DNA of 64,000 bases, taken from assembly GCA_001556025.1 (NCBI GenBank), contig LSIB01000181.1, positions 65,286 through 129,285 of the forward strand. The letters run 5' to 3'. Numbering within the stretch: position 1 is the first letter of the stretch; every line of letters starts with the position of its first letter. The position numbers and the translations under genes are program-made. The DNA is from Rhizobiales bacterium CCH3-A5. Lineage in GTDB: Bacteria > Pseudomonadota > Alphaproteobacteria > Rhizobiales > Beijerinckiaceae. The notes under the pieces were generated by a model. The model was not told the DNA's origin. It ran no database searches and saw only the letters and a list, made by a program, of their open reading frames with translations. This document shows positions 53,582 through 63,441 of this stretch, piece by piece.

Positions 53582-55085
53582 AGCGACGCGCCAAGCCGGG
53601 CCAGCCGCGCAGCCGCGCCAGAGCCTGCTACCCAATCTGTTCCGGACGACGGCGTTCAAGCTGACGGCGGTCTATCTGCTCGTCTTCACGCTGTTCGCCG
53701 GCGTGGTGCTGGGCTATGTCGCCTGGAACGCCAAGCGCCTGCTCGACGACCAGATCCGCTCGACCATCGACGCCGAGATCCGGGGGCTGGCCGAGCAGCA
53801 GCGTCTCGGCGGCATCAGGCGGCTGGTCAACATCATCGAGCGGCGCTCGCGCGCGCCCGGCGCCTCGCTCTATCTCGTCACGACCCCGGTCGGCGAGCGC
53901 ATCGTCGGCAATATCGAGGCTCTGCCTCCCGGCGCTCTCGACAGGCCCGGAGAGAGCGAGATCGACTATGCCCGTTCGAGCGAGGCGCTGGATACGCAGG
54001 GACGGGCGATCGTGCGCGTCTTCATCCTGCCGGCCGGCTTCCGGCTCCTCGTCGGGCGCGATGTCGAGGAGCGCGAGCGGCTCGGCGTCGTCATCCGGCG
54101 AGCGGCGGCGTGGTCACTGCTGCTCGTCTTCGTGCTCGGCTGCGTCGCGAGCTGGTTTGTCGCCAGGCGCGTGCTGAAACGCGTCGACGGCATGACCGAC
54201 ACGGCCCGGACCATCATGGCCGGCGATCTCAAGGGCAGGCTCGCAATCTCCGGCACCGGCGACGAACTCGACCGTCTGGCGCTGGCGCTGAACGCGATGC
54301 TCGACCGGATCGGCGAGTTGATGGCCGGCATGCAGCAGGTCTCCGACAATGTCGCCCATGATCTCAAGACCCCGCTGACGCGGCTGCGCAACCGCGCCGA
54401 GGAGGCGCTGCGCACCGCGACAACGCCCGACGAGCTGCGCGCCGCCCTCGACGGCTCGATCGACGAGGCCGACAACCTGATCCGCGTCTTCAACGCGCTG
54501 CTGATGATCGCCCGGGTCGAGACCGGCCGCATCCAGGACAGCATGGACGAGCTTGACCTGTCGGACATCGTCTCCGGTATGGCCGAGCTTTACGAACCGC
54601 TGGCGGAGGAGGCGGGGCTGGAGCTGGTCACGGATGTCGCGCCCGGCCTGCGCATCGCGGGCAACCGCGAGCTGATCGGCCAGGCGCTCGCCAACCTGAT
54701 CGACAACGCGCTGAAATACGGCCAGCCGACGGGCGAGACGCCCGCGCTTGTTCGTGTCTCCGCCGCGCAGGTCGGGTCAGCCGTCGAACTCGCCGTGTCT
54801 GATAACGGGCCGGGCATTCCCGAAGCCGATCGTGGCCGGGTTTTGGAACGCTTCGTCAGGCTCGATCAGAGCCGCAGCAAGCCGGGCTTCGGGCTCGGCC
54901 TCTCGCTGGCCTCGGGCGTCGTGCGGCTGCATGGCGGCCAGCTCCGGCTGGAGGACAATCAGCCCGGCCTGCGCGTGGTGATGGCGCTGCCGCTGGCGCA
55001 GCGCAAGCCTGTGGACATGGCCCAGCCCGAGGCAGCGCGGCCCTCGACAGCCGCGCCCAACCCTGCTGGCCTGCAGTCGGTGTGA
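53568..55085 (+). CDS. Sensor histidine kinase, EnvZ-like
   Basis: A 505-residue kinase. Membrane segments lie at about residues 31-53 and 180-199, with a periplasmic domain between, then HAMP and the H-box SDNVAHDLKTPLTRLRNR with His about 264. ATP-binding motifs are NLIDNALKYG, VSDNGPGIPEADR and GFGLGLSLA. It starts at a GTG inside the regulator gene, so translation is coupled. A C-terminal Pro/Ala-rich tail of about 35 residues is probably disordered. Confidence 0.9.
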   Translation: MTQPEATRQAGPAAQPRQSLLPNLFRTTAFKLTAVYLLVFTLFAGVVLGYVAWNAKRLLDDQIRSTIDAEIRGLAEQQRLGGIRRLVNIIERRSRAPGASLYLVTTPVGERIVGNIEALPPGALDRPGESEIDYARSSEALDTQGRAIVRVFILPAGFRLLVGRDVEERERLGVVIRRAAAWSLLLVFVLGCVASWFVARRVLKRVDGMTDTARTIMAGDLKGRLAISGTGDELDRLALALNAMLDRIGELMAGMQQVSDNVAHDLKTPLTRLRNRAEEALRTATTPDELRAALDGSIDEADNLIRVFNALLMIARVETGRIQDSMDELDLSDIVSGMAELYEPLAEEAGLELVTDVAPGLRIAGNRELIGQALANLIDNALKYGQPTGETPALVRVSAAQVGSAVELAVSDNGPGIPEADRGRVLERFVRLDQSRSKPGFGLGLSLASGVVRLHGGQLRLEDNQPGLRVVMALPLAQRKPVDMAQPEAARPSTAAPNPAGLQSV

Positions 55086-55107
55086 TCTGCGGCGTCATCT
55101 GCGGGGT

Positions 55108-58068
55108 GTGGCGATGGGCGAGAGGCTGTGCGAGAGACTGAGCGCAGCTCCGGTCCTGCCCGCGCGCGCCAGGACGGAAACGCTGCTCGCCCGCGACCTG
55201 ATCGAGCGCCTGCGCGACGATGACGCCGCCGCCGCGCTGACCAGCCATTTCGCCGACCATCCCGCCGCCGCCGCGCTCGTCGCAGGCATCTTGGCGCATT
55301 CGCCCTTCCTGACGCAGATCATGCGATTCGATCCGGAAGGCCTGCTCGCCAGCCTGACCGGCGCGCCGGAAGTCCGCCGCGACGCGCTGCTGGCCGATGT
55401 GATGGCGCTCGATCGCAAAGGCGTCGAGACGCCCGAACTGATGCGCGGCTTACGCCGCTTCCGCCAGGCGATGGCGCTGCTGATCGCGCTCGCCGATATC
55501 GGCGGGGTCTGGGACGTCGAGACGGTGACAGGTGCGCTCACCGCCACCGCGGATGCGGCGGTCGTGCTCGCTGCCCATCACGTCCTGCGCCAGGCCGCCG
55601 ACCTTGGACGGATCACGCTGCCGGATGCGCAGCAGCCCGGCAAGGGCTCGGGCCTCGTCGTGCTGGCGCTGGGCAAGCATGGTGCGGGCGAGCTGAACTA
55701 CTCCTCCGACATCGACATCGTCGTCTTCTTCGATCCTGAGACGGCCGAAGCCGCCGGCGTAGCCGAACCCGCGAGCCTCTACGTCAAGCTCACCCAGCAG
55801 ATCGCCCGCATCATCCAGGAGCGCACGCCCGACGGCTATGTCTTCCGCGTCGATCTGCGCCTGCGTCCCGACCCCGCCTCGACCCATGTCGCCGTCGCCC
55901 TGCCGAGCGCTTATTCCTACTACGAGACGGTCGGCCAGAACTGGGAGCGGGCCGCGATGATCAAGGCCCGCCCGGTCGCCGGCGACATCGCGCTGGGACG
56001 GCGCTTCATCGTCGATCTCGCCCCCTTCATCTGGCGCAAATATTTCGACTTCGCCGCGATCGCCGACATCCATGCGATGAAGCGCCAGATCCAGACGGTG
56101 AAGGGCCACGAGACCATCGCGGTGGCCGGCCACAATGTGAAGCTCGGGCGCGGCGGCATCCGCGAGATCGAGTTCTTCGTGCAGACGCAGCAGCTCGTCT
56201 TCGGCGGCCGGCGGCAGGGGCTGCGCGGGCCGCGCACGCTGGAGATGCTCGGCGCGCTGACACAGGAGGGCTGGATCACGCCTGCAGCCCGCGATGAACT
56301 GGCGGAGTCCTACCGCTTCCTGCGCACCATCGAACACCGCCTGCAGATGCGTCATGACGAGCAGACCCAGACCCTTCCGACCGACAAGGCCGATCTCGAA
56401 GCCTTTGCGCGCTTTTGCGGTTTTGCTTCCACCGCGGCCTTCGGCAAAGCGCTGACCGCGCATGCGAAACGCGTCGAGGGCCATTACGCCCTGCTGTTCG
56501 AGGAAGGGCCGTCGCTCGCGAGCGAAGCCGGAACGCTGAGCTTCACCGGGACGGAACTCGACCCCGACACGCTGGCGACGCTGCGCAAGCTCGGCTTCCG
56601 CGACCCGAAGGCCGCCGCCGAGACCGTGCGCGGCTGGCATTTCGGCCGCCGCGCGGCCGTCACCAGCGCCCGCGCCCGCGAGGTGCTGACCGAGTTGACG
56701 CCGGCGCTGCTCGTCGCGCTCGGCCGCACCGCCGATCCCGACGGCGCGCTCGCCCATCTCGACAACGCCTTCGTGCGCATGCCCGCCGCCGTCGAACTGC
56801 TGACGCTGCTGCGCTCGCATGCTTCGCTGCTGACGCTGTTTGCCGAGATTCTTGGCAGCGCCCCGCGCCTGGCCAAAGTCGCCGCCATGCATCCCCATGT
56901 GCTCGACGGCGTCATCGACCCGGCTTTCAACTCCGCGACGCTCGATTGCGATGCGCTGACGAGGCGCATCCGCTCGGCGGTGGGCACGCCGCCGCCCAGC
57001 GTCGAGGACGGGCTGGATCGTCTCCGGGACGCCGCCCGGCAGGAGAACTTCCTCGTCGGCGCGCGGCTGCTCTCGGGCGTCTATTCGCCGCGTCAGGCGG
57101 GCGAGGCCTGGTGCGCCGTGGCCGAGGGCTGCCTGCGCGTCGCCTTCGAGGACACGCGCGCCGCCTTCGCAGCCGACCATGGCGTGATCGCCGGGGCGGA
57201 GACGGTGGTGCTGGGGTTGGGCCGGCTTGGCTCGGGCGAACTGACGCCGACCTCCGACCTCGACCTGATCCTGCTCTACGACCGCCCGGAGGAGGCCGAC
57301 GCCAGCGACGGCCGCAAGGCGCTGGACCCCGTGACCTGGCATGTCCGCTTCACGCAGCGGCTGGTCGCGGCGCTGACGGTGCCGACCCGGCGCGGCTCTC
57401 TCTATCAGGTCGACATGCGGCTGCGGCCGACCGGCAACAAGAGCCCGGCCGCGACGCAGTTTTCAGGGTTCGAGGCCTATCATGCCGGGGAGGCCGAAAT
57501 CTGGGAGGAGATGGCGCTGACCCGCGCCCGCATCGTCGCGGGCGATGCGAGCCTTGCCGTGCGCGCCGCAGCCTCGATCCGCGCCATCCTGACCCGCCGG
57601 CGCGATCCGGCCGCCGTCGCCAGGGCGGTGAAGGCGATGCGGACGCTGATCGCCAGGGAGAAGGGCGAGGGCGATCCCTGGGACCTCAAGCTCGCGGCAG
57701 GCGGGCTGACCGATCTCGACTTTCTGGCGCAGTTCCTCGTATTGGCCCACGCGCACGACCATCCCGGCCTGCTCCAGCGCGACACTGCCGGCGTCTTCGC
57801 GGCTGCCCGCGATGCGGGCCTGCTCGCCTCAGTGGATGCTGGCGCGCTGGGGGAGGCTCAGCGCCTGTTCAGCGATGTCCAGCTCTGGCAGCGCTTCGCT
57901 GTCGAGGAGACGCTCGAGGCGGGCCCGCCGCCGGACCGTCTCCTGCGCCGCATCGCCGCCGCGCTCGGCCGACCGGACGCCAGGGTTCTGCGCGCCGAAC
58001 TGGACGATCTGCGCGGCCGGACGCGCGGGCTGTTCGAGCGCCTGCTCGGCGAGGCCGGAGCGGGCTGA
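55108..58068 (+). CDS. glnE: Bifunctional glutamine synthetase adenylyltransferase / adenylyl-removing enzyme
   Basis: A 986-residue regulator of nitrogen assimilation that adenylylates and deadenylylates glutamine synthetase in response to PII. Two nucleotidyltransferase cores are visible: LGKHGAGELNYSSDIDIVVFFD (N-terminal, adenylyl-removing side) and LGRLGSGELTPTSDLDLILLYD (C-terminal, transferase side). The GTG at 55108 or ATG at 55114 can start it. Its last 240 nt overlap the 3' end of the antisense sensor kinase gene. Confidence 0.92.
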   Translation: MAMGERLCERLSAAPVLPARARTETLLARDLIERLRDDDAAAALTSHFADHPAAAALVAGILAHSPFLTQIMRFDPEGLLASLTGAPEVRRDALLADVMALDRKGVETPELMRGLRRFRQAMALLIALADIGGVWDVETVTGALTATADAAVVLAAHHVLRQAADLGRITLPDAQQPGKGSGLVVLALGKHGAGELNYSSDIDIVVFFDPETAEAAGVAEPASLYVKLTQQIARIIQERTPDGYVFRVDLRLRPDPASTHVAVALPSAYSYYETVGQNWERAAMIKARPVAGDIALGRRFIVDLAPFIWRKYFDFAAIADIHAMKRQIQTVKGHETIAVAGHNVKLGRGGIREIEFFVQTQQLVFGGRRQGLRGPRTLEMLGALTQEGWITPAARDELAESYRFLRTIEHRLQMRHDEQTQTLPTDKADLEAFARFCGFASTAAFGKALTAHAKRVEGHYALLFEEGPSLASEAGTLSFTGTELDPDTLATLRKLGFRDPKAAAETVRGWHFGRRAAVTSARAREVLTELTPALLVALGRTADPDGALAHLDNAFVRMPAAVELLTLLRSHASLLTLFAEILGSAPRLAKVAAMHPHVLDGVIDPAFNSATLDCDALTRRIRSAVGTPPPSVEDGLDRLRDAARQENFLVGARLLSGVYSPRQAGEAWCAVAEGCLRVAFEDTRAAFAADHGVIAGAETVVLGLGRLGSGELTPTSDLDLILLYDRPEEADASDGRKALDPVTWHVRFTQRLVAALTVPTRRGSLYQVDMRLRPTGNKSPAATQFSGFEAYHAGEAEIWEEMALTRARIVAGDASLAVRAAASIRAILTRRRDPAAVARAVKAMRTLIAREKGEGDPWDLKLAAGGLTDLDFLAQFLVLAHAHDHPGLLQRDTAGVFAAARDAGLLASVDAGALGEAQRLFSDVQLWQRFAVEETLEAGPPPDRLLRRIAAALGRPDARVLRAELDDLRGRTRGLFERLLGEAGAG

Positions 58069-60375
58069 GGCGGCTGCGATCATGCCTGCGACGCGGCTCG
58101 CGCCGCCATCGAGCGGCAGATGCACCATGACGATGGTGCCGGCGCCGATCGCCGAGCGCAGGCGCAGCGAGCCGCCATGCAGTTCGGTAAGCGAGCGGGC
58201 GATGGCGAGGCCCAGCCCCGAGCCCTTGTAGCTGCGGGTCATGTCGCCCTCGACCTGTTCGAACGGGCGGCCGACCCGATCGAGCTTGTCCTTGGGGATG
58301 CCGATGCCGGTATCCTCGATGTAGATATTGAGCGCATTGCCGGCCTGGCGCAGCCGGATCGCGATTTGGCCACCTTCGGGCGTGAACTTCGCTGCGTTGT
58401 CCACGAGGTTGCCGACGATCTGGTAGAGCGCATGCGGATCGGCGACCAGATCCAGCTCGATCGCCCCGTCGATGCTGAGCCCGATCCGCTTGCGGTCGAT
58501 CTCGTCGCGCGAGCGGCGCACGGCCTCCTCGATGACGAGTCCGACCGAAACCCTGGTCTTCTCGAGTTGCAGCTTGCCGGCCTCGATGCGCGACATGTCG
58601 AGGATGTCGTTGATCACGGAGAGCAGGTAGCCGCCGCTCTGGCGGATGTCGCGGGCATAGTCGAGATAGCGGTCATTGCCGAGATTGCCGAACAGCCCGT
58701 TCTCCATGATCTCGGAGAAGCCGATGATGGCGTTGAGCGGCGTCCGCAATTCGTGGCTCATGTTGGCGAGGAACTCGGATTTGGCGCGGTTGGCGCTTTC
58801 GGCCGCCGCCTTCTGCTCAAGATAGCGTTCGGCCATCTCCGCCAGTTTCTGCGCCTGCGCCTCCAGCTCCTGGCGCGAGGCCTTGAGGTCGGTGACATGC
58901 ATCATGAGCTGGTGCTCCGATTGCGTCAGCCGTTCCTCCTGCTGCTTCAACTTGGTGATGTCGGTGCCGACCGAGACCGAGCCGCCATCCTTGGTGCGCC
59001 GCCCGTTGATCTGGAGCCAGCGTCCGTCCGAGAGCCGCGCCTCATAAGAGGTCGCGCCGACGGTGCCGCGAGCGGTGCGGATCGGCTCGCGGTCGATATT
59101 GGGCTGGGCGCTCAGCGCCATGACCTCGTCATGGGTGACGCCGCCACGGAGCGCCTCCGGCGGAAGCTGGTGCAACTGCTGGTATTTGGCGTTGCAGAGG
59201 ACGAGGCGGTTGGACGAATCCCACAGCACGAAGGCCTCCGAGATCGCCTCGACGGCGTCGCGCAGATGGGCGTCTGCGGTCGCGGTGCGCTCGGCCATCC
59301 GGCGCTGTTCGGAGATGTCGACCGCGATGCCGACGAGATGCTGCGCGCCGGTGCGCCGGTCGATCACCAGCTCGGCGCGGGCCTTGAGCCAGACCCATGC
59401 GCCATTGACGTCGCGGACACGGAATTCCTGGTCGAGATGGTCGGCCTCGCCCCGGCTGATCGCGTCGGCGAGCGCATAGAGGTTGGCGTCGTCGGGATTG
59501 ATGAAGCCGGACACCTCGCCGAAGGACATGTAGTCGCCGGCGCGGTCGTAGCCGAGCATCGCATACATGGAGTCCGACCAGTAGATCCGGCCGCGCGCCA
59601 GATCCCAGTCCCAGAGGCCGCAATGGCCCCGGTTCAGCGCCGTGTCGATGCGCTCGCGGACGCAGTCGCAATCGTCGTCGGCGGCGCGGGCCCGCCGCGA
59701 CTGAACGAGAAAGGCGAGCGTGATCGCGCCGAGCACGATGCCGGCGGTGGCGAACAGGCCGATCAGCGCGCCGCGCCTTTGCTGCCAGGCCCCGAGCAGA
59801 CGGGCCGTCGGCTGGATGACGGCGACCTGGCCGAGCGGGGCTGCGAGATTGCGCACGGTCGCCAGCGTTTCCTCGCCGCCCGGCATGGTCAGGCGCATCA
59901 CGCCGGCCTTCTCGCCGAAGGTCGTCAGCAGTTGCGTCGATCCCAGCAGATCGGTCAGCGTCTGGCGCGCGGTCGCGCTCGTGGCGGGTTCGCTGGCGAT
60001 GACGTCGCCGGTCGCGGTGGTGACGTGGACGATGCGGCCATGGGCGGCAAGACGCCGGGGCGCCAGTCCGGCAAGCACGGCGGAAGGACTGATCTCGGCC
60101 AGCGAAGCATTGTCGAGTTCAAGCGCGATCAGCGCGGTGAGGACGTCCAGGTCTCCGACGGCGTCTTGCAGGACGTCGTCGCGCATGTTCGTGGTCTGGA
60201 CGATGGCCCCTGCGCTCAGGATGATGACGAAGAACGCGACGAGAACCGGGATGACTTTACGGAATGTCGGTTCGAGACTTTCGAACTGCCGGTAGACCGG
60301 GTGAGTCAGCGATCTCGCCACCCCCAGAATCGGAGCCGCGCGCATGGTTGCGCAGCTCGCGTTCGCACGCGTCAT
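57829..60375 (-). CDS. PAS-containing membrane sensor histidine kinase with a 3' end antisense to glnE
   Basis: An 848-residue kinase. Membrane segments lie near residues 41-60 and 200-220, flanking a sensor domain. Then come two PAS domains (the first with GLWDWDLARGRIYWSDSMYAMLGYDRAG, the second with AISEAFVLWDSSNRLVLCNAKYQQLH). A coiled coil precedes the H-box NMSHELRTPLNAIIGFSE (His about 541). ATP-binding boxes are NLVDNAAKFTPEGG, EDTGIGIP and GSGLGLAIARSL. The catalytic part ends before residue 769, and the last 79 residues are translated from the glnE antisense strand. ATG 60375 follows AAGGGGGACGGGC. Confidence 0.85.
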   Translation of the reverse strand: MTRANASCATMRAAPILGVARSLTHPVYRQFESLEPTFRKVIPVLVAFFVIILSAGAIVQTTNMRDDVLQDAVGDLDVLTALIALELDNASLAEISPSAVLAGLAPRRLAAHGRIVHVTTATGDVIASEPATSATARQTLTDLLGSTQLLTTFGEKAGVMRLTMPGGEETLATVRNLAAPLGQVAVIQPTARLLGAWQQRRGALIGLFATAGIVLGAITLAFLVQSRRARAADDDCDCVRERIDTALNRGHCGLWDWDLARGRIYWSDSMYAMLGYDRAGDYMSFGEVSGFINPDDANLYALADAISRGEADHLDQEFRVRDVNGAWVWLKARAELVIDRRTGAQHLVGIAVDISEQRRMAERTATADAHLRDAVEAISEAFVLWDSSNRLVLCNAKYQQLHQLPPEALRGGVTHDEVMALSAQPNIDREPIRTARGTVGATSYEARLSDGRWLQINGRRTKDGGSVSVGTDITKLKQQEERLTQSEHQLMMHVTDLKASRQELEAQAQKLAEMAERYLEQKAAAESANRAKSEFLANMSHELRTPLNAIIGFSEIMENGLFGNLGNDRYLDYARDIRQSGGYLLSVINDILDMSRIEAGKLQLEKTRVSVGLVIEEAVRRSRDEIDRKRIGLSIDGAIELDLVADPHALYQIVGNLVDNAAKFTPEGGQIAIRLRQAGNALNIYIEDTGIGIPKDKLDRVGRPFEQVEGDMTRSYKGSGLGLAIARSLTELHGGSLRLRSAIGAGTIVMVHLPLDGGASRVAGMIAAASARSGLAEQALEQPARPAAQIVQFGAQNPGVRSAERGGDAAQETVRRRARLERLLDSEALPELDIAEQALSLPQRASIH

Positions 60376-60607
60376 GCCCGTCCCCCTTCGGAAAATCTGT
60401 ACCGTCAGCAAGATCGGGAGACGTGCCGCATCCCCTCGAATCACTTTCAGTTGAATCCGCGTGAGTCGGTTTGTCCAGCCTTGAGTTGAATCGGAACTGA
60501 AGAATTCATCCCACGGTTGCATCGACCAAAGAATGAATCTTGCGCGCGTAATGCCTCGTTAACCTTTGTGGCGCTTGCCGTTAGGGAATTGCCCGCAGGC
60601 GGTCCCG

Positions 60608-63253
60608 TCACGCCAGCGCGCGTTCGGCGATGTCGGCGACATCGCGGGAGAGGTTTGGCGTCTGGGCCACCATCGCGAGCGCGTTTTCCGCAAGGCTGCG
60701 CCGCGCCGGCTCCAGCATGCGCCAGCTCTTGAAAGCCGCAAGCAGCCGGGATGCGACCTGCGGATTGGTCCTGTCGAGCGCGATCACGATATCGGCGACG
60801 AAATTGTAGCCTGCCCCGTCCGCCCGGTTGAACTGGGTCAGGTTCGCCGCGAAACCGCCGATCAGCGAGCGCACCCGGTTGGGGTTGCCAAGCGAGAAGG
60901 CTTTGTGGCGCATCAACTCCCTGACCCGGTCGAGCGTGCCGGGCTCGGGGATGAGCGCCTGCGCCATCAGCCATTTGTCGAGCACGAGCGGCTCGTCCGC
61001 ATAGGCCGCCGCGAAGCGCTCGATCAGCATGTCGCGCGCGGCGCCGGGGATCAGGGTCATGGCCGCAAGCGCCGCGAGCCGGTCGGTCAGATTGTCGCCC
61101 AGCTCGAACTGCTCCGTGCAGAGCCGCGTCACGCGCTCAGGGTCGGCCAGCGCGAGGAGGCCGAGCGCCTCGTTGCGCAAGGCGCGCCGGCCTGCCGAGT
61201 TGGCGTCCGGCGCGTAGGCTCCGGTCTGGGTCAGCGCGTCGCGCAGGCTCAGCAGGCGCGGCAGCAGGGCCTGTCCCAGGCCGGTCGACAGCGCCCGATG
61301 CGCCGCATGGATCGCGTCGGGATCCACGTTGCGGCCGATTTCGCGGGCAATGTCGGCCGGCGGCGGCAGGCGCAGCACCTGTGCGGCGAAGGCAGGGTCC
61401 GCAAGCGCACGATCTGCCAGGAACCCGTCGAGCGCGGCAGCGATCTCGCTGGTTCGGCCGTCGAGAGCGGTGCGGTCGGCGTCCTGCCGTCCCGCCGCCA
61501 CGAGCGCCCGCGTCGCCACGCTCTGCAGCGCCTGCCAGCGGTTGAAGGAATCGCTGTCTGCGGAGAACAGCCGCAGCAGATCGGCGTCGGAGAGGTCGAG
61601 CTCCAGCCGCGCCGGGGCCGAGAAGCCGCGCAGCAGCGAGGGAATCGGCGGCTCGGCGACATCGTCGAATGTCACAGACAGCGAGGGCTGGTCGAGCACG
61701 ATCACGCCGCCGCCGGCATAGGCGGGCGAGTCCGTGACGAGCGCGAGGTCGCCCTCCTTTCCGACGAGCCCGAGCGCGACGGGCAGCACGACCGGCAGCT
61801 TGTCAGGCTGGCCCGGCGTCGCTGGCGTGGTCTGGGCGAGGTCGAGCGTGTAGCGCTTCGCCTGGGCGTCGTAGCGTCCCGAGGCGACGATGGTCGGCGT
61901 GCCGGCCTGCTCGTACCAGCGCGCGAAATGGCTCAGGTCGCGGCCCGAGCTTTCGGCGAAACAGGCCAGGAACTCCTCGATCGTCGCGGCCGTGCCGTCG
62001 CAGCGCGCGAAATACAGGTCCATGCCGGCCTTGAAGGCCTCGGGTCCGATCAGGACCTTGAGCATCCGGATCACCTCCGCGCCCTTCTCGTAGACCGTGG
62101 GCGTGTAGAAGTTGTTGATCTCCTTGTACGCGCGGGGCCTGACCGGGTGGGCCAGCGGCCCGGCGTCCTCGGAGAACTGCGTCGCTCGCAGCGTCCGCAC
62201 ATCGGCGATCCGCTTCACCGGGCGAGAGCGCTCGTCGGAGGAGAATTCCTGGTCGCGGAAGACGGTCAGACCTTCCTTGAGGCAGAGCTGGAACCAGTCG
62301 CGGCAGGTGATGCGGTTGCCGGTCCAGTTGTGGAAATACTCATGCGCGATGATCGCCTCGATCGAGGCGTAGTCGCCATCGGTCGCAGTTTTCGGGTCGG
62401 CCAGCACATACTTGTCGTTGAAGATGTTGAGGCCCTTGTTCTCCATCGCGCCCATGTTGAAATCCGACACGGCGACGACGTTGAACACGTCGAGATCGTA
62501 GTTGCGCCCGAAGGCGCGCTCGTCCCAGCGCATGCAGCGGATGAGCGAGTCCATGGCCCAGCCGGCGCGCCCGGCCTTGCCGGGTTCGACATAGACGGCG
62601 AGTTCGACCTTGCGCCCGTCGGCGGTGACGTAATCCTCGCGGACATGGTCGAGCGCGCCGCCGACCAGCGCGAAGAGATAGGCGGGCTTGGGGTGCGGGT
62701 CGTGCCAGACCGCGAAATGTCTGTCGCTGCCCGGCACTTCGCCGGCCGCCACCAGATTGCCATTGGAGAGCAGCACCGGCGCATCGGCCTTCACGGCCTC
62801 AAGCCTGACGGTGTAGACGCTCATCACGTCGGGCCGGTCGAGGAAATAGCTGATCCGGCGGAAACCGTCGGCCTCGCATTGCGTGCAATAGGCGTTCGAC
62901 GAACGGTAGAGCCCCATCAGCTTGGTGTTGGCCGACGGGTCGAGCACCGTCTCGATGCCTAGCGTGAACGGCCGCTGCGGTGGGTTCTGGATCGTCAGAG
63001 CCTGCGCCGTGGCTTGATAGGCCTCTGCCGGAAGCGGCGCGCCGTCGAGCGAAACCCCGCTCAGGACCAATTCGTCGCCGTCGAGCACCAGCGGGGCTCC
63101 CGGCCGCCCGGCGGGATTGGGCCGCAAGCCCAGAAGCGCCCGCACCCGCGTCTTGCGCGCATCGAGCGCGATGTCGAGATCCACCGTGTCGATCAGCCAG
63201 TCCGACGGGCGATAATCCTCGAGGCGGATCAGATGGGGGTCTTCGGCGCGCAT
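60608..63253 (-). CDS. pepN: Aminopeptidase N (M1 family)
   Basis: An 881-residue M1 metallopeptidase. The zinc motif is HEYFHNWTGNRITCRDWFQLCLKEGLTVFRDQEF (HExxH-18-E) and the substrate motif GAMENKGLNIFN. LSTDE-like tail helices follow to the C-terminus. It removes N-terminal residues from peptides in the cytosol. ATG 63253 is preferred over a TTG at 63265. The PAS kinase gene lies 232 nt downstream on the same strand; the space holds no gene and no obvious terminator. Confidence 0.92.
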   Translation of the reverse strand: MRAEDPHLIRLEDYRPSDWLIDTVDLDIALDARKTRVRALLGLRPNPAGRPGAPLVLDGDELVLSGVSLDGAPLPAEAYQATAQALTIQNPPQRPFTLGIETVLDPSANTKLMGLYRSSNAYCTQCEADGFRRISYFLDRPDVMSVYTVRLEAVKADAPVLLSNGNLVAAGEVPGSDRHFAVWHDPHPKPAYLFALVGGALDHVREDYVTADGRKVELAVYVEPGKAGRAGWAMDSLIRCMRWDERAFGRNYDLDVFNVVAVSDFNMGAMENKGLNIFNDKYVLADPKTATDGDYASIEAIIAHEYFHNWTGNRITCRDWFQLCLKEGLTVFRDQEFSSDERSRPVKRIADVRTLRATQFSEDAGPLAHPVRPRAYKEINNFYTPTVYEKGAEVIRMLKVLIGPEAFKAGMDLYFARCDGTAATIEEFLACFAESSGRDLSHFARWYEQAGTPTIVASGRYDAQAKRYTLDLAQTTPATPGQPDKLPVVLPVALGLVGKEGDLALVTDSPAYAGGGVIVLDQPSLSVTFDDVAEPPIPSLLRGFSAPARLELDLSDADLLRLFSADSDSFNRWQALQSVATRALVAAGRQDADRTALDGRTSEIAAALDGFLADRALADPAFAAQVLRLPPPADIAREIGRNVDPDAIHAAHRALSTGLGQALLPRLLSLRDALTQTGAYAPDANSAGRRALRNEALGLLALADPERVTRLCTEQFELGDNLTDRLAALAAMTLIPGAARDMLIERFAAAYADEPLVLDKWLMAQALIPEPGTLDRVRELMRHKAFSLGNPNRVRSLIGGFAANLTQFNRADGAGYNFVADIVIALDRTNPQVASRLLAAFKSWRMLEPARRSLAENALAMVAQTPNLSRDVADIAERALA

Positions 63254-63441
63254 GGGAACCTGCAAGGCATGTGGTCTCTCGCCCCGTCTGTAGCCTGCGC
63301 TATTCCATGCTGGAAGAGCGCCGGCGCAGACTGGTCAAGCGCCCGCGCCGGTGGCCACGGGCTCAGCGCCAGCCGGCTTCCCTGTCGCGAGCGGCGCGCT
63401 TTCGCCGGCGCGTGGGCCGGCGGTGAACCGCGATCCGCAAA

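Noticed and set aside
58120..60489. A 789-codon open frame antisense to the PAS sensor kinase
   Set aside because: The minus-strand kinase has complete PAS, H-box and ATP-binding motifs; the plus-strand product has none.
60566..62962. A 798-codon open frame antisense to pepN
   Set aside because: The pepN frame carries the zinc and GAMEN motifs; the antisense product shows no family features.
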